From Olsenella sp. An290 (GTDB lineage: Bacteria > Actinomycetota > Coriobacteriia > Coriobacteriales > Atopobiaceae), in assembly GCF_002159535.1 (NCBI RefSeq), contig NZ_NFIU01000002.1:1-64000 (forward strand): a stretch of 64,000 nucleotides of DNA, read 5' to 3'. Shown one piece after another: positions 1 to 11,067 of this stretch. A program made the position numbers and the translations under genes. Position 1 is the first letter of the stretch, and each line of letters begins with the position of its first letter. The notes below the pieces were generated by a model. That model did not search any database and was not told the origin of the DNA. It worked only from the letters and a program-made list of their open reading frames with translations.

Positions 1-3000
1 GCGGGCGGCGTCGAGCGCCTCCTCGAGGGCGGCGACGGACTCCGCCGTCTTGCCCTCGGTGTCGGCCGCCTCGGCCGCGGCGATCGAGGCCTCGAGGGCC
101 GTGGTGTCGACCTCGGGCGCAACCGCGTGGTCGTAGGTGATCGTCAGCTTGTCGAGGCGCGGCGCCTTGCCCTCGTCAGCCGCACCAAAGACGAGCGTGG
201 AGCTGCCGGCCCCGGTCACCGTCATCTCAAAGTCGACCGTGTGAAGCGCGGAGGCCTCGTCGTCGGCGCCGGCGCTGACGCTTCCGGCCTCGACGATGCC
301 GGCCTCGTCAGACCAGGCGAGCTTGTTGGCGGTGCTGCCGGACTCATAGGAGAGGGTGACGCGATAGACGCCCGGGACCGTCGCCGTGAAGGGCACGTGG
401 ACCTCGTCGCCAAGGTTCACGGCGTCGACCAGGGTCGCGCCGTTGGCGCTGTCCACCATGACCGTCATGGGCCAGCCGGCGTCGTTGCTCTCGTCGTTGT
501 GGAGCTCTCCGAGCTCGAACTCGAGGACGGCGGACCCATCGGTGCCGGGGAAGGCAAACGGGTTCTCGGTGGTGTAGTGGTCACCGGAGGGGGTCACGGG
601 CACCAGGGCCTCGATGGCGGCCGTGAGCGCCTGTGCGGCGGCGTCGACCTCGGTCTGGCTCGTGGAGGAGAGCGCCGCCTCGGCAGCGGAGAGCGCGCTC
701 TGGAGGGCGGACCACGAATCGGCCGTGTAGGCATCCTCGGAGAGGGCCTTGGCGGAGGCGATGGCCTCGTTCAGCGCGTCGTAGCTGACCGAGGGCGCCT
801 CGGGCTCGCCGCCGTAGACCTCGATCTCGTAGAGCGAGATGTTGTTCCAGGGCCCACCCGGGGCGTCCGGGTTCTGGGCGACGTAGTCGTTCACGCGAAC
901 GCGGACGTAGCGGGCCACGTGCGTCTCGTCGAGGACGATGGTCTCGTTCTTCTCGGCGGGCTGCGTGCGCTCGCTCACCGTGGTCCAGGCGTCCTCACGC
1001 GCCGGGTCGGCGCCGTTGGGGGCAATCTGGATGTCGTAGTCGGTCGGCTTGCGGGTCTCCCAGAAGAGCTTGACCGTCCGGACGTCGTAGTTGGAGCCCA
1101 GGTCAACGTAGACCCAGGCGGGCTTCTCGTCCACGACGCACGCCCAGCGAGAAGAACCGTCCTTGCCGCCGTCGGTCACCTTGTCGGCGGTGAAGTCGGC
1201 GGTCTCGTCGGAGCTGGAGGTGGCGTCCTTGGCGCTGGCGACGTTCTCGGTCGGATCCGCCTCGGTCACGGGAATCTCGCCCGTGTAGGAGACCTCGAGC
1301 TTGTCGAGGCGCGGGGCGTTCTTGCCGGCGGGCGGCGCAAAGACGAGCGTGGAGCTGCCGGGCTTGGTGACCGTGAGGTCAAACTCGACCGTGTGGATGG
1401 CCGCGGCGCTGTCATCGGCGCCGGCCGTGACGTTGCCGGACGAGACGATGCCCTCGTCGTCCGACCAGGCGAGCGCGTTGGTGGGGGAGCCGCTCGAGTA
1501 GTGGAGCTTGACGTGGTAGGTGCCGGCGTACGTGGCGCGGAAGGGCACGCTCAGCGAGTCCCCGTCGTTCAGGGAGTTGACGAGCGTGGTGCCCGTGGTC
1601 GCGTCCTCGAGGATGGAGGCGGGCCACTTGCCGTTCTGGTCGGCGGCGTTGGAGACGTCGGAGATGGCACCGAGCTCAAACTCGAGCGTGGTGCCCTCGT
1701 CGGTGTAGGGGAAGAGGAACGGGCTCTCCTCGGTGTAGTTGTTCACCGCCACGAGGCCCTCGACGGCGGCCTCGAGCTCGGCGATGATCGCACGGAGGTC
1801 GGCGGAGGAGACCTCCTCGTTCTTGTAGGCGTCGTGCGCCTTCGTGAGGGCGGCCTCGAGCGTCGCGACGGAGCTCGCGGAGTAGCCGTCGGTCTCGATG
1901 GCCTCGGCCGCGGCGATGGCCTCGGAGAGGTCCTGGTCGACGTCGGAGACCGTCACGGTGACGAGGTCATTGAAGCCGGCGATGACGTTGTCGTCGTCAA
2001 GGGAGAGCGACACGTAGAACTGGCGGTCGCCGTCCGCGCTGCCGCCGCTCTGTCCGCCGCCCGTGACGCGCTTCGTCGTCACGGTGACGGCCTTCTCGGT
2101 CTCGCCCGCGGCAAACTCGACCGTCTGGGGCGTCGTGTCAAAGTGGTCCTGCGTGGCGGTGCCGGGCTCAAAGCCCACGGTGACCGTGAGGGGCTCGGAG
2201 GCGTCGCCGACGCGGCGGAGCGTGAGCTCGGCGGTGGAGCCCTCGTCCATCGTGAGGGCGGAGGTGTCAAACTCGAGCATCGTGGAGCCCTCGGGCAGGT
2301 ACGCCGCGGCGTCGATGCCCACCGCGCCGCTGATCACGCTGATCGTGACTGTGTGCTCGCCGGGCTCAAGCACGTCGGAGGAGTAGAGCACCGCAGAGGT
2401 GTTGCGGGAGGAGACGTTGTTGGTCGCGATGCGCTTGACCTCGCCGCCGTCCACGGAGACGCCCATCGTGCCGTGCCCGGGGTCCGCCGTGCCGATAATG
2501 CTGAACTGCGTGCCCGTGAAGGTGAAGCTCAGCGTGGAGCTCGTGTTGCTCGTCCACTGGCTCGTGCCCTCGTAGCAGGAGGTGATCGCCTCGTCGGTCC
2601 AGGACCCGGTCTGGGTCATTTCGTCGTTGTCGATCGCGGAGAGGCCCGTGGGGATGGGCGTGGGGATCTCGAAGGCGGGCGAGGCCTTGTAGAGGCCGAC
2701 CTCGCTGATCTGCGCGAGCGCCCGCTCGCCGGTGAAGACGTCGTCGGTCTGGAGGTCGATCTTGATGGCGTCCGAGGAGACCTCGGTGGAGCGCACGAGG
2801 CGCTTGGCGCCGATGGTCGCGCCCGAGCCGAACTCCTTCCAGGAGCCGTCCTCGTCACGGTAGCTCACGGTGAAGCGGTCGATGCGCTGACCGTTCTGGA
2901 TGGCCTCCTCGATGGACACGACGTCAAAGGTCTTCTTCTCGCCGAGCTCGATGACGAGCGACTGCTCGTCCTCGGAGCCGGCGCACCAGTAGGTGTCCTT

Positions 3001-4293
3001 GTCGCCGTCGAGGACCTTGCCGGGGCCGTAGTCCGCGTCGTTCTCAAAGGCGCTCTTGGCCTGTGCCTCGGCGCCCGTGGCGAGGTTCTCGTCGAAGCTC
3101 ATCCGGATGTTGGAGGCAAACTCCTCGACGCGCGTCTTGATCGCCGGGTCAACGGTGCCGCTCGTGTTGGGCGGGATGTTGATGAGCAGCGTGGCGCCGT
3201 GGCCGATGGAGTTGAAGTACATGGTGCTCAGGTCCGCGAGGGACTTGGGCGTGCTCTTGTCCTTGCCCCAGAACCAGCCGGAGGTGATGCGGGCGTCGGC
3301 CTCCGGGACGGTCCAGAGGTCGCCGTCGGCGTAGCCCACCGAGACGCCGCCCTGGAGGTTGTGGTCGTAGTCGTCACCAGCCTCGTTGAGCTTGACCGGA
3401 GACCAGAGCTCGTCGGTAGCCGAGCTCACGGCGTTGCCGTTCTCGTTGCCGATCCAGCGCACGCCCGTGTGCTCCTTGCACTGGAAGATGATGCAGTCCT
3501 CGCCCTGGAGGTCGTGGATGGTGCTCGCCCAGCCGTCGAAGTCGTACACCTGGGCGTCGGCGCCCGTGCCCTGCGCGCCGTCCATCCAGACCTCGACGAA
3601 CTTGCCCTTGTTGCCGTACTTGGGGTTGCCGAGGATCTCCTTGAGCTGCGCGATGTAGTAGGCGTTGTAGTTCACGTCCGGGTCATCGGAGTCGCCGATG
3701 GTGCCCGGCGTCTCGCCCGCATCGTAGCCGTAGGACTCGTCGTGGATGTCCCAGGGGGAGAGGTAGAGGCCCATGTCGACGTCGTACTTGCTGCACGCCA
3801 CGGAGAGCTCGGCGAGGATGTCGCCCTGGCCGTCCTTGTAGTCCGGGCAGGCTCCCATGTCGTAGTCGGTGTACTCGGACTGCCAGATGCAGAAGCCGTC
3901 GTGGTGCTTGGCGGTGACGACGAGGCGCGAGAAGCCGGCCTCCTTGATCATCTTGACGTAGCCGTCCGCGTCGAAGTCACGGAGCTGGTTCATGTAGTAG
4001 TAGGCCGGCTCCATCTTGGTGCCGTAGTCCTCGCCCCACTCGACGCCCGAGAACGTGTTGGGCCCGAAGTGGCAGAACGCCGCGAACGAGTTGCGCTGGT
4101 AGTCAAGCTGGCCGGCGTTGGGGAGCGTCTCGTTCTGCTCCGGCGCGTCAGCAGCGTTCTCGGTGAACGTGGAGTCGGCGAAGTAGCCCTCCTCGGCGAG
4201 CGCGAGCTGCGCGCCGCCCATCGACAGCGCGATCACCGTTGCGGCCGCAAACGCGACCCGTGCGGGAACCCTCCAGGGTCGGTCATCTCTCAT
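1..4293 (-). CDS. Secreted modular GH29 alpha-L-fucosidase, C-terminus cut by window edge
   Basis: At least 1431 residues read on the minus strand to the window edge without a stop. Start ATG at 4293 follows an AGGAGAAAGG ribosome site. A signal peptide (about 1-32, ending LALA) precedes a GH29 domain (about 45-390); Asp238 in VWMDGA is the expected catalytic nucleophile. After it come a discoidin/F5-8C domain (about 400-535), a galactose-binding-like domain (540-665), a Calx-beta domain (670-785), FIVAR (783-847), a CBM6/35-like domain (853-1005), a second F5-8C (1011-1160), FIVAR (1165-1226), a second CBM6/35-like copy (1235-1388) and the start of a third FIVAR. The family removes terminal fucose from glycans; the binding modules suggest mucin or milk-type host glycans outside the cell. 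A C-terminal LPXTG anchor is likely but lies beyond the edge. GH29 assignment is firm; the exact linkage cut is not known. Confidence 0.95.
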   Translation of the reverse strand, partial: MRDDRPWRVPARVAFAAATVIALSMGGAQLALAEEGYFADSTFTENAADAPEQNETLPNAGQLDYQRNSFAAFCHFGPNTFSGVEWGEDYGTKMEPAYYYMNQLRDFDADGYVKMIKEAGFSRLVVTAKHHDGFCIWQSEYTDYDMGACPDYKDGQGDILAELSVACSKYDVDMGLYLSPWDIHDESYGYDAGETPGTIGDSDDPDVNYNAYYIAQLKEILGNPKYGNKGKFVEVWMDGAQGTGADAQVYDFDGWASTIHDLQGEDCIIFQCKEHTGVRWIGNENGNAVSSATDELWSPVKLNEAGDDYDHNLQGGVSVGYADGDLWTVPEADARITSGWFWGKDKSTPKSLADLSTMYFNSIGHGATLLINIPPNTSGTVDPAIKTRVEEFASNIRMSFDENLATGAEAQAKSAFENDADYGPGKVLDGDKDTYWCAGSEDEQSLVIELGEKKTFDVVSIEEAIQNGQRIDRFTVSYRDEDGSWKEFGSGATIGAKRLVRSTEVSSDAIKIDLQTDDVFTGERALAQISEVGLYKASPAFEIPTPIPTGLSAIDNDEMTQTGSWTDEAITSCYEGTSQWTSNTSSTLSFTFTGTQFSIIGTADPGHGTMGVSVDGGEVKRIATNNVSSRNTSAVLYSSDVLEPGEHTVTISVISGAVGIDAAAYLPEGSTMLEFDTSALTMDEGSTAELTLRRVGDASEPLTVTVGFEPGTATQDHFDTTPQTVEFAAGETEKAVTVTTKRVTGGGQSGGSADGDRQFYVSLSLDDDNVIAGFNDLVTVTVSDVDQDLSEAIAAAEAIETDGYSASSVATLEAALTKAHDAYKNEEVSSADLRAIIAELEAAVEGLVAVNNYTEESPFLFPYTDEGTTLEFELGAISDVSNAADQNGKWPASILEDATTGTTLVNSLNDGDSLSVPFRATYAGTYHVKLHYSSGSPTNALAWSDDEGIVSSGNVTAGADDSAAAIHTVEFDLTVTKPGSSTLVFAPPAGKNAPRLDKLEVSYTGEIPVTEADPTENVASAKDATSSSDETADFTADKVTDGGKDGSSRWACVVDEKPAWVYVDLGSNYDVRTVKLFWETRKPTDYDIQIAPNGADPAREDAWTTVSERTQPAEKNETIVLDETHVARYVRVRVNDYVAQNPDAPGGPWNNISLYEIEVYGGEPEAPSVSYDALNEAIASAKALSEDAYTADSWSALQSALSAAEAALSSTSQTEVDAAAQALTAAIEALVPVTPSGDHYTTENPFAFPGTDGSAVLEFELGELHNDESNDAGWPMTVMVDSANGATLVDAVNLGDEVHVPFTATVPGVYRVTLSYESGSTANKLAWSDEAGIVEAGSVSAGADDEASALHTVDFEMTVTGAGSSTLVFGAADEGKAPRLDKLTITYDHAVAPEVDTTALEASIAAAEAADTEGKTAESVAALEEALDAAR

Positions 4294-4338
4294 TGGCGCC
4301 CTTTCTCCTGGGGCCACGGGGGAGACTGCGGCCCATTG

Positions 4339-4358
4339 AACATAACTTGGCAAATGTT
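4339..4358. promoter_or_regulatory. Dyad upstream of the fucosidase gene, possible operator
   Basis: Between the fucosidase start (4293) and tRNA-Val (4593) there is no gene. AACAT at 4339-4343 and ATGTT at 4354-4358 form a dyad with a 10-base spacer, about 50 bases upstream of the fucosidase start codon. It sits where a regulator of a sugar-inducible gene could bind, but no regulator gene is nearby and this is only a suggestion. No clear -35/-10 pair was found for the gene. Confidence 0.25.
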
Positions 4359-4545
4359 ACGCTGGCCTTGCGGGCGCGTCGCCGCCCGCTGCCGGGAAAT
4401 GGGACGGGCGGCCCCATCCGCGCCGCGAACGGCGCCCGGGCACCTCGAGGACGGGCCCTCGCTCGTCACAATTCCTACATGACTGCTTGCGAGCTGCGCG
4501 TTCTTTGCATCTGGACGAGAAGAACGCGGGACGGAGAATTTTCTC

Positions 4546-4574
4546 GTGCCACGCGCCCAAAGTTCTGATAAGAT
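4546..4574 (+). promoter_or_regulatory. Probable promoter of the tRNA-Val/tRNA-Ala unit
   Basis: A -10 box TAAGAT (4569-4574) lies 18 bases before the tRNA-Val gene, and a weak -35 GTGCCA (4546-4551) sits 17 bases upstream of it. The -10 match is good and the -35 match is four of six bases. Confidence 0.45.
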
Positions 4575-4592
4575 GCTCTAGCGCACAAGCGC

Positions 4593-4667
4593 GGGCGATT
4601 GGCTCAGGGGTAGAGCACTTCCTTCACACGGAAGGGGTCGCTGGTTCGAATCCAGCATCGCCCACCA
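4593..4667 (+). tRNA. tRNA-Val (anticodon CAC)
   Basis: A complete cloverleaf can be drawn. The acceptor GGGCGAT pairs with ATCGCCC, the D arm is GCTC/GAGC, the anticodon stem CTTCC/GGAAG encloses the loop TTCACAC (anticodon CAC), and the T arm GCTGG/CCAGC carries TTCGAAT. The 3' ACCA is encoded. It is three bases from the next tRNA and probably cotranscribed with it. Confidence 0.95.
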
Positions 4668-4670
4668 GAT

Positions 4671-4746
4671 GGGGATATAGCTCAGTTGGGAGAGCGCGTG
4701 ACTGGCAGTCACGAGGTCAGGGGTTCGAACCCCCTTATCTCCACCA
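4671..4746 (+). tRNA. tRNA-Ala (anticodon GGC)
   Basis: The acceptor GGGGATA pairs with TATCTCC (one G-U pair). The D arm is GCTC/GAGC, the anticodon stem CGTGA/TCACG encloses the loop CTGGCAG (anticodon GGC, codon GCC), and the T arm is AGGGG/CCCCT. CCA is encoded. A strong terminator follows 10 bases later. Confidence 0.93.
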
Positions 4747-4756
4747 CGAAGGCTCA

Positions 4757-4790
4757 GGGCCGCCGGACAGCTCCGGCGGCCCTTTTCTGT
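4757..4790 (+). terminator. Intrinsic terminator after the tRNA pair
   Basis: A perfect 11-bp stem (4757-4767 with 4772-4782) with loop CAGC is followed by TTTTCTGT. It closes the tRNA-Val/tRNA-Ala transcript. Confidence 0.9.
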
Positions 4791-4952
4791 GTGCCGTGGC
4801 CGCGCGACCTGACCGATGCGGCCCGGCGCCCTTCTCGGACCGGGCCGCACGGGGCGGGAATAACATACATAGTTGGTCCCCAACCTGAAAAAACGGGCCA
4901 TCCAGACGCAAACGTGCATGCTATTCGCCCGCCGCGCCGCCCACGGCCCCCG

Positions 4953-6803
4953 CTACCGGCCCGTGATGGCGCGGCGCAGCATCATCACGTACGCCTCGGC
5001 GCCCTCGGGCCTGAGGTGGGTGCCGTCGTCCCAGAAGTACTCGTCGTGGCCCTCGCTCTCCGCGTACCAGTCGATGACCTCGACGTTGTCGTACTGGTCG
5101 GCCACGTTCCGGAAGAGCTCGTTGTTGATGTCCTGGAGCGGCATGGGGACGCGCGTGGTGACGAAGTAGACCTTGCGGTCGGCACCGCACGCGTCGATGA
5201 GGCTCCTCACCTGCTCCTCGCGCGCGACGCCGTTGCTGCCCAGGGCAAAGACCACGACGTCGGCCCCGTGGCCGTCCGCCACGCACTGGTTGTAGACGTC
5301 GATGCCGGCCGTGAACTGACGGCCCACCGCGGCGTCGATCCAGCCGTTGGGGAAGACCCGCTTGAACTGCGCCTCGGCGCCCTTGGCCACCGAGTCGCCG
5401 ATGAGCAGGACGCTGGCGTCCGTGGCGCCCGTCTGGGCGTCGACGTCGTAGTTCCTGCTGTTGATCGTGTCCACGGCCGTCGCGAAGGCCGTGCCGGCAA
5501 GGAAGGTCCCCGAGACGTCGTAGCCCTGCGCGTCCGGGTCGAAGGCCGCCTCCACCGACCCGCCGGCCTGCTGGTCCACGGGCACGCCCGTCTGCTCGGC
5601 GCTGATCGGGGCGAGCGTCACCACCACGACGGCCAGAAGCGCCACCGCCTCGGCCGCAAGCGCCACGCGGGACTGGCCGAGGGCGAGGGGCGCGCCCACG
5701 CCGCGCTCAATGAGCCGATAGGAGAGCTCGGCCACGACGACGATGGCAAGAAGCTCCAGAAGCCAGCCCCACCAGGGGAGCTCCGTCGTGCGCGTGGCGG
5801 GGTTCATGACCAGAAGGAGCGGGTAGTGCCAGAGGTAGAGCGCAAACCCGCGCGCGCCCGCAACGGCGAGCGGCCGCAGCCCCAGGATGCGCCCGAGAAG
5901 GCCGCCCGGGCGCGAGACCACGCCGATGATGACGGCCGTGAGCAGCGAGACGAGCAAGATGCCGCCCCGGTAGGCAAAGTCGGAGTAGCCGTCCAGCGTG
6001 ACCATCATGGCCGCGATCCCGGCGAGCGCCGCCACGCCGGCGAGGTCGTAGGCCCACGAGGGGAGCTCGCGGCGCGCCGGGGCGGAGCCGTGCGCGCCGG
6101 CGGCGCCGGAGGGGGCCTGCGCGGGCAGGGCGACCCTCCAGCCGCGGCCGCGCGTCATGAGGGCGCAGAGGGCGCCCACGAGGAGCTCGGCCGCGCGCGT
6201 GTCGGGCCCGTAGTAGATGCGCGCGGTGTCGGCCGTCGGGTCATAGAGCGCGGCCATGGCCACCGACGAGGCCACCGCGAGCACGGCCACGGCGGCGCAC
6301 GCGTGAGAGCGCCGGCGCACCACGCGCGAGAGCCCTAGGAGCACAAGCGGCCAGACCAGGTAGAACTGCATGGTCACGCCCACGAACCAGAGGTGCGTGA
6401 GCGGGGAGGGAAGCCCCGCCGCGGCGAAGTAGGAGACGTTGCGGAAGAGGTAGTAGAGGTTCTCAAAGAAGAGGAGCGCCGGGACCGCGTCCGACTTCAC
6501 CTTGGGGAGGAGCGCGGGCGAGAGCGCGGCGCACAGCACCGCCGTCGCACCCACCACCACGAGCATCGAGGGCAGGAGCCGGCGCACGCGCCCCAGGAGG
6601 AAGCGCGGGTAGTCGAACCGGCCCTCCCGCGCGACGCGCCGCTCGATGGAGAGGGTGATGAGGTAGCCCGTGAGCACGAAGAACACGCTCACGCCCAGGT
6701 AGCCACCAGGAAGCCAGGTGGCGTTGGCGTGGTAGACGATGATGGCGGCGATCGCGAGGACGCGCATTCCGTCGAGGGCAGCGACCTTCTTGGAGCCGGA
6801 CAT
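4953..6803 (-). CDS. Membrane acyltransferase with C-terminal SGNH domain (OatA-like)
   Basis: 616 residues. The N-terminal part (about 8-370) is an acyltransferase-3 domain with about ten membrane helices, starting with the typical LDGMRVLAI and YHAN patterns. After a linker (380-460) comes an extracytoplasmic SGNH hydrolase-type domain: Ser471 in IGDS, with Asp593 and His596 in DGTHL completing the triad. This two-domain layout is that of OatA/OafA enzymes, which take acetyl groups across the membrane and place them on peptidoglycan or other surface glycans; OatA of Gram-positives O-acetylates muramic acid and confers lysozyme resistance. The true acceptor here cannot be read from sequence. 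It is transcribed divergently from the GH3 gene; a TAGAAT -10-like box is at 6860-6865. No clear terminator follows its stop. Confidence 0.88.
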   Translation of the reverse strand: MSGSKKVAALDGMRVLAIAAIIVYHANATWLPGGYLGVSVFFVLTGYLITLSIERRVAREGRFDYPRFLLGRVRRLLPSMLVVVGATAVLCAALSPALLPKVKSDAVPALLFFENLYYLFRNVSYFAAAGLPSPLTHLWFVGVTMQFYLVWPLVLLGLSRVVRRRSHACAAVAVLAVASSVAMAALYDPTADTARIYYGPDTRAAELLVGALCALMTRGRGWRVALPAQAPSGAAGAHGSAPARRELPSWAYDLAGVAALAGIAAMMVTLDGYSDFAYRGGILLVSLLTAVIIGVVSRPGGLLGRILGLRPLAVAGARGFALYLWHYPLLLVMNPATRTTELPWWGWLLELLAIVVVAELSYRLIERGVGAPLALGQSRVALAAEAVALLAVVVVTLAPISAEQTGVPVDQQAGGSVEAAFDPDAQGYDVSGTFLAGTAFATAVDTINSRNYDVDAQTGATDASVLLIGDSVAKGAEAQFKRVFPNGWIDAAVGRQFTAGIDVYNQCVADGHGADVVVFALGSNGVAREEQVRSLIDACGADRKVYFVTTRVPMPLQDINNELFRNVADQYDNVEVIDWYAESEGHDEYFWDDGTHLRPEGAEAYVMMLRRAITGR

Positions 6804-7015
6804 AGAGCTCGCTTTCAGAAAAGGGCCCGCACGGGGCGAGAAGAACCAGAGACTTCGTTATTCTATCCCCAGCGCAACCGCCCCGTCCCCCTTCCCGACA
6901 AAGAGTGCGCAAGGGGGCGCGGCCACCACCTCAGGTTGAGGCCGGGCGGCACCGGCGCGCCGACCCGCGCGCTGCCGTAGGGTAGGGCGACCAAGACCGA
7001 CGAAGGGAGCAGGAC

Positions 7016-8269
7016 ATGGGAGAGCGGGGCACAGGGGGACGAGGCGCAACGGGGGCCCTCGTGGCGCTCGCCGTCGTTGCGGTGGTAGCCGTCGTCGCCT
7101 GGGGCGCCTGGGCGCTCGCGCTGCAGGGCGGCGCGGCCGGGCCCGCGGGAGAGCCCGCGCGCGAGGAGACGCAGGACGCGCCCGAGCCGGATGCCGTGAC
7201 CGACCCCGAGCCCGAGCCGGAGGAGCCCTCCGACCCCGTCGCCGACGTGGTCGCGGGCATGACCCTCGAGGAGAAGGTCGCCCAGCTCTTCGTGGTGCGC
7301 CCCGAGGACCTGACCCACGTCGGGGTCCAGACGGCGGCCGGCGACGCCACGCGCGCGGCGCTCGAGGCCCACCCGGTGGGCGGCATCTGCTACTTCGCCC
7401 AGAACCTCGTCGACCCCGCCCAGACCAGGGACATGCTCGCCAGCACGCAGGCGTTCTACGAGGAGCTCACGGGGCTCCCGTGCTTCCTTGCCGTCGACGA
7501 GGAGGGCGGCACCGTCTCGCGCGTGGGCGCCAACCCCGCCTTCGGCGTGGAGCGGGTGGGCGACATGGTCGCGGTCCAGTCGGACGAGGAGGCGCGCGAG
7601 AAGGCCGTGACCATCGGCACCTACCTCGCCGACCTCGGCTTCAACCTCGACTTCGCCCCGGACGCCGACATCGCCGACGTCGAGGGCTCCTCGCTCGCGC
7701 GCCGCTCCTTCGGCGCCTCCGCCGAGGTGGTGGCCCCGCGCGTCGCCGCGCAGGTCGAGGGTTTCCTCTCCACGGGCATCCTCTGCGCCGCGAAGCACTT
7801 CCCGGGCATCGGCGGGGCCGTGGGCGACTCCCACGACGGCTCGATCATGACCAACGCCACCCCCGAAGACCTCGCCGCGAGCGAGCTCGTGCCCTTCCGC
7901 GCGGCCATGGACGCGGGCGTCCCCCTCATCATGGTGGGCCACCTCACCCTCCCCAACGTGACGGGGGACTACGTGGCCGCCTCGCTCAACCCCAAGATCG
8001 TGACCGGCATCCTGCGCGAGCAGCTCGGCTTCGACGGGATCGTCATCACGGACTCGCTTGCCATGGGCGCCGTCGTCGACGCGTACTCACCGGAGGAGAT
8101 CGGCGTCACGGCGCTTGAGGCGGGCGTCGACATGATCCTCATGCCGCGCGACTTCGAGCGCACCTACCAGGGCGTCCTCGACGCCGTCGCGTCCGGCCGC
8201 CTCTCCGAGGAGCGCATCGACGAGTCGGTCGAGCGAATCGTGCGCACGAAGCTCTCCCTCCAGGGGTGA
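7016..8269 (+). CDS. Membrane-anchored GH3 beta-N-acetylhexosaminidase-like protein (NagZ family)
   Basis: 417 residues. Start ATG is preceded by GGGAGCAG. One transmembrane or uncleaved signal segment (about 14-40) is followed by an acidic, proline-rich linker (45-75) and a GH3 TIM barrel. Asp346 in ITDSLAMG is the expected nucleophile, and Asp271/His273 in GDSHDG match the Asp-His acid-base dyad of NagZ-type enzymes. The family removes N-acetylglucosamine from muropeptides or glycans. The membrane anchor puts the catalytic domain outside the cell, unlike the cytoplasmic NagZ of Gram-negatives, and fits a role in wall turnover. The usual KHFPGHG loop reads KHFPGIG here. Being next to the OatA-like gene suggests a common wall-remodelling theme (inference). 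Confidence 0.87.
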   Translation: MGERGTGGRGATGALVALAVVAVVAVVAWGAWALALQGGAAGPAGEPAREETQDAPEPDAVTDPEPEPEEPSDPVADVVAGMTLEEKVAQLFVVRPEDLTHVGVQTAAGDATRAALEAHPVGGICYFAQNLVDPAQTRDMLASTQAFYEELTGLPCFLAVDEEGGTVSRVGANPAFGVERVGDMVAVQSDEEAREKAVTIGTYLADLGFNLDFAPDADIADVEGSSLARRSFGASAEVVAPRVAAQVEGFLSTGILCAAKHFPGIGGAVGDSHDGSIMTNATPEDLAASELVPFRAAMDAGVPLIMVGHLTLPNVTGDYVAASLNPKIVTGILREQLGFDGIVITDSLAMGAVVDAYSPEEIGVTALEAGVDMILMPRDFERTYQGVLDAVASGRLSEERIDESVERIVRTKLSLQG

Positions 8270-8351
8270 CCGGGGGTCGTCGCGCACCGCGCCAAGGCCG
8301 GCGGGCGGGCTATACTAGATGGGTTTTGCACCCGACGCGAGAGGGGCGCCC

Positions 8352-8735
8352 ATGGAACGGCAGGTCAGCGACGACCCGGTCGAGCTCTTCGGCCTGAGGA
8401 TCGCGCACATCGGCATCAACGAGAGCTCGCCCGAGGAGGCCGAGCGCACGGCGGGGCAGTTCGAGGCCCTCATGGGGCTCGCGCGGCGTCACACGGCGCC
8501 CGTCTCCACCTTCGCCGGCACGCTCGTCGAGGTCATGAACAACGGGGGCCGCGGCACGCGGGGCCACATCGGCTTCCACGTGGACGACCTCCCCGCGGCC
8601 GAGCGCTGGTTCGCCGCGCGGGGCCTCACCGTCGACGAGGCGTCCCGCACGCTCGGGCCCGACGGGAGGACGCGCCTCGTCTACTTTGCCGAGGAGCTCG
8701 CCGGCTTTGCCCTCCACCTCACCACCGACGACTAG
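8352..8735 (+). CDS. Small VOC-fold protein resembling the C-terminal domain of KHG/KDPG aldolases
   Basis: 127 residues from ATG 8352. That start is preferred over the in-frame ATG at 8319 because GAGAGGGG precedes it. The whole protein is one glyoxalase/VOC-like fold: an initial FGLRIAHIGIN strand, GTLVEVMNNGG in the middle, GHIGFHVDDL, and an end GFALHL. As recalled, this pattern resembles the VOC-like domain fused to the C-terminus of some Clostridial 2-keto-3-deoxygluconate-6-phosphate aldolases. Here it stands alone, with no aldolase gene nearby. A TATACT -10 box is at 8311-8316. Substrate unknown; the usual VOC metal residues are not obvious. Confidence 0.7.
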   Translation: MERQVSDDPVELFGLRIAHIGINESSPEEAERTAGQFEALMGLARRHTAPVSTFAGTLVEVMNNGGRGTRGHIGFHVDDLPAAERWFAARGLTVDEASRTLGPDGRTRLVYFAEELAGFALHLTTDD

Positions 8736-8768
8736 CGGCCCGCCCGGGCCCGTGCAAAGGAACCGCAC

Positions 8769-10755
<1,987 letters not shown>

Positions 10756-10763
<8 letters not shown>

Positions 10764-11046
10764 GGGCGCCGCGCGCGCGGCGCGCGTCCTCGCGCTCGCG
10801 TGCCGGGCGTGCGCGTGGGTCCTCGTCGCCCTCGTCGTGGCGGGCGCGGTGCTGCCCGCGGGCGCCCGGACCTGGCTCTTGGCCCCGACGGGGTTCTTCT
10901 CGCGCCTCGTGCCCGAGGCCCTGGCGGGGCTCCTCGTGTTCCAGACGCCCCTCGGGGGGTCGTTTCGTGGAGACCTCGCCATCGTTGCTATAGTGTTGCT
11001 CGTGTCCGACTGGATCTTGTGCCGCGTTTCTGCCTCGCCGCGCTGA
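10756..11046 (+). CDS. Small hypothetical membrane protein
   Basis: 96 residues from GTG 10756, overlapping the stop of the ABC-F gene by 8 bases, which suggests translational coupling. There are two hydrophobic segments (about 12-36 and 72-90) joined by a short loop with aromatic residues ([13 protein letters not shown]), and a basic N-terminus. I do not recognise the family. It may be a membrane partner of a neighbour. Coding preference is plausible but the protein is short, so confidence is moderate. Confidence 0.6.
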
Positions 11047-11067
11047 CGCCGCGAGAGGGGAGTCCGC

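Noticed and set aside
127-4482. 1451-codon open frame on the plus strand
   Set aside because: It is antisense to the GH29 fucosidase and has repetitive Gly/Val/Arg/Leu composition typical of a GC-rich shadow frame; no domains.
4593-6803. Genomic island integrated at the tRNA pair
   Set aside because: No integrase, no repeated tRNA 3' end and no phage genes nearby.
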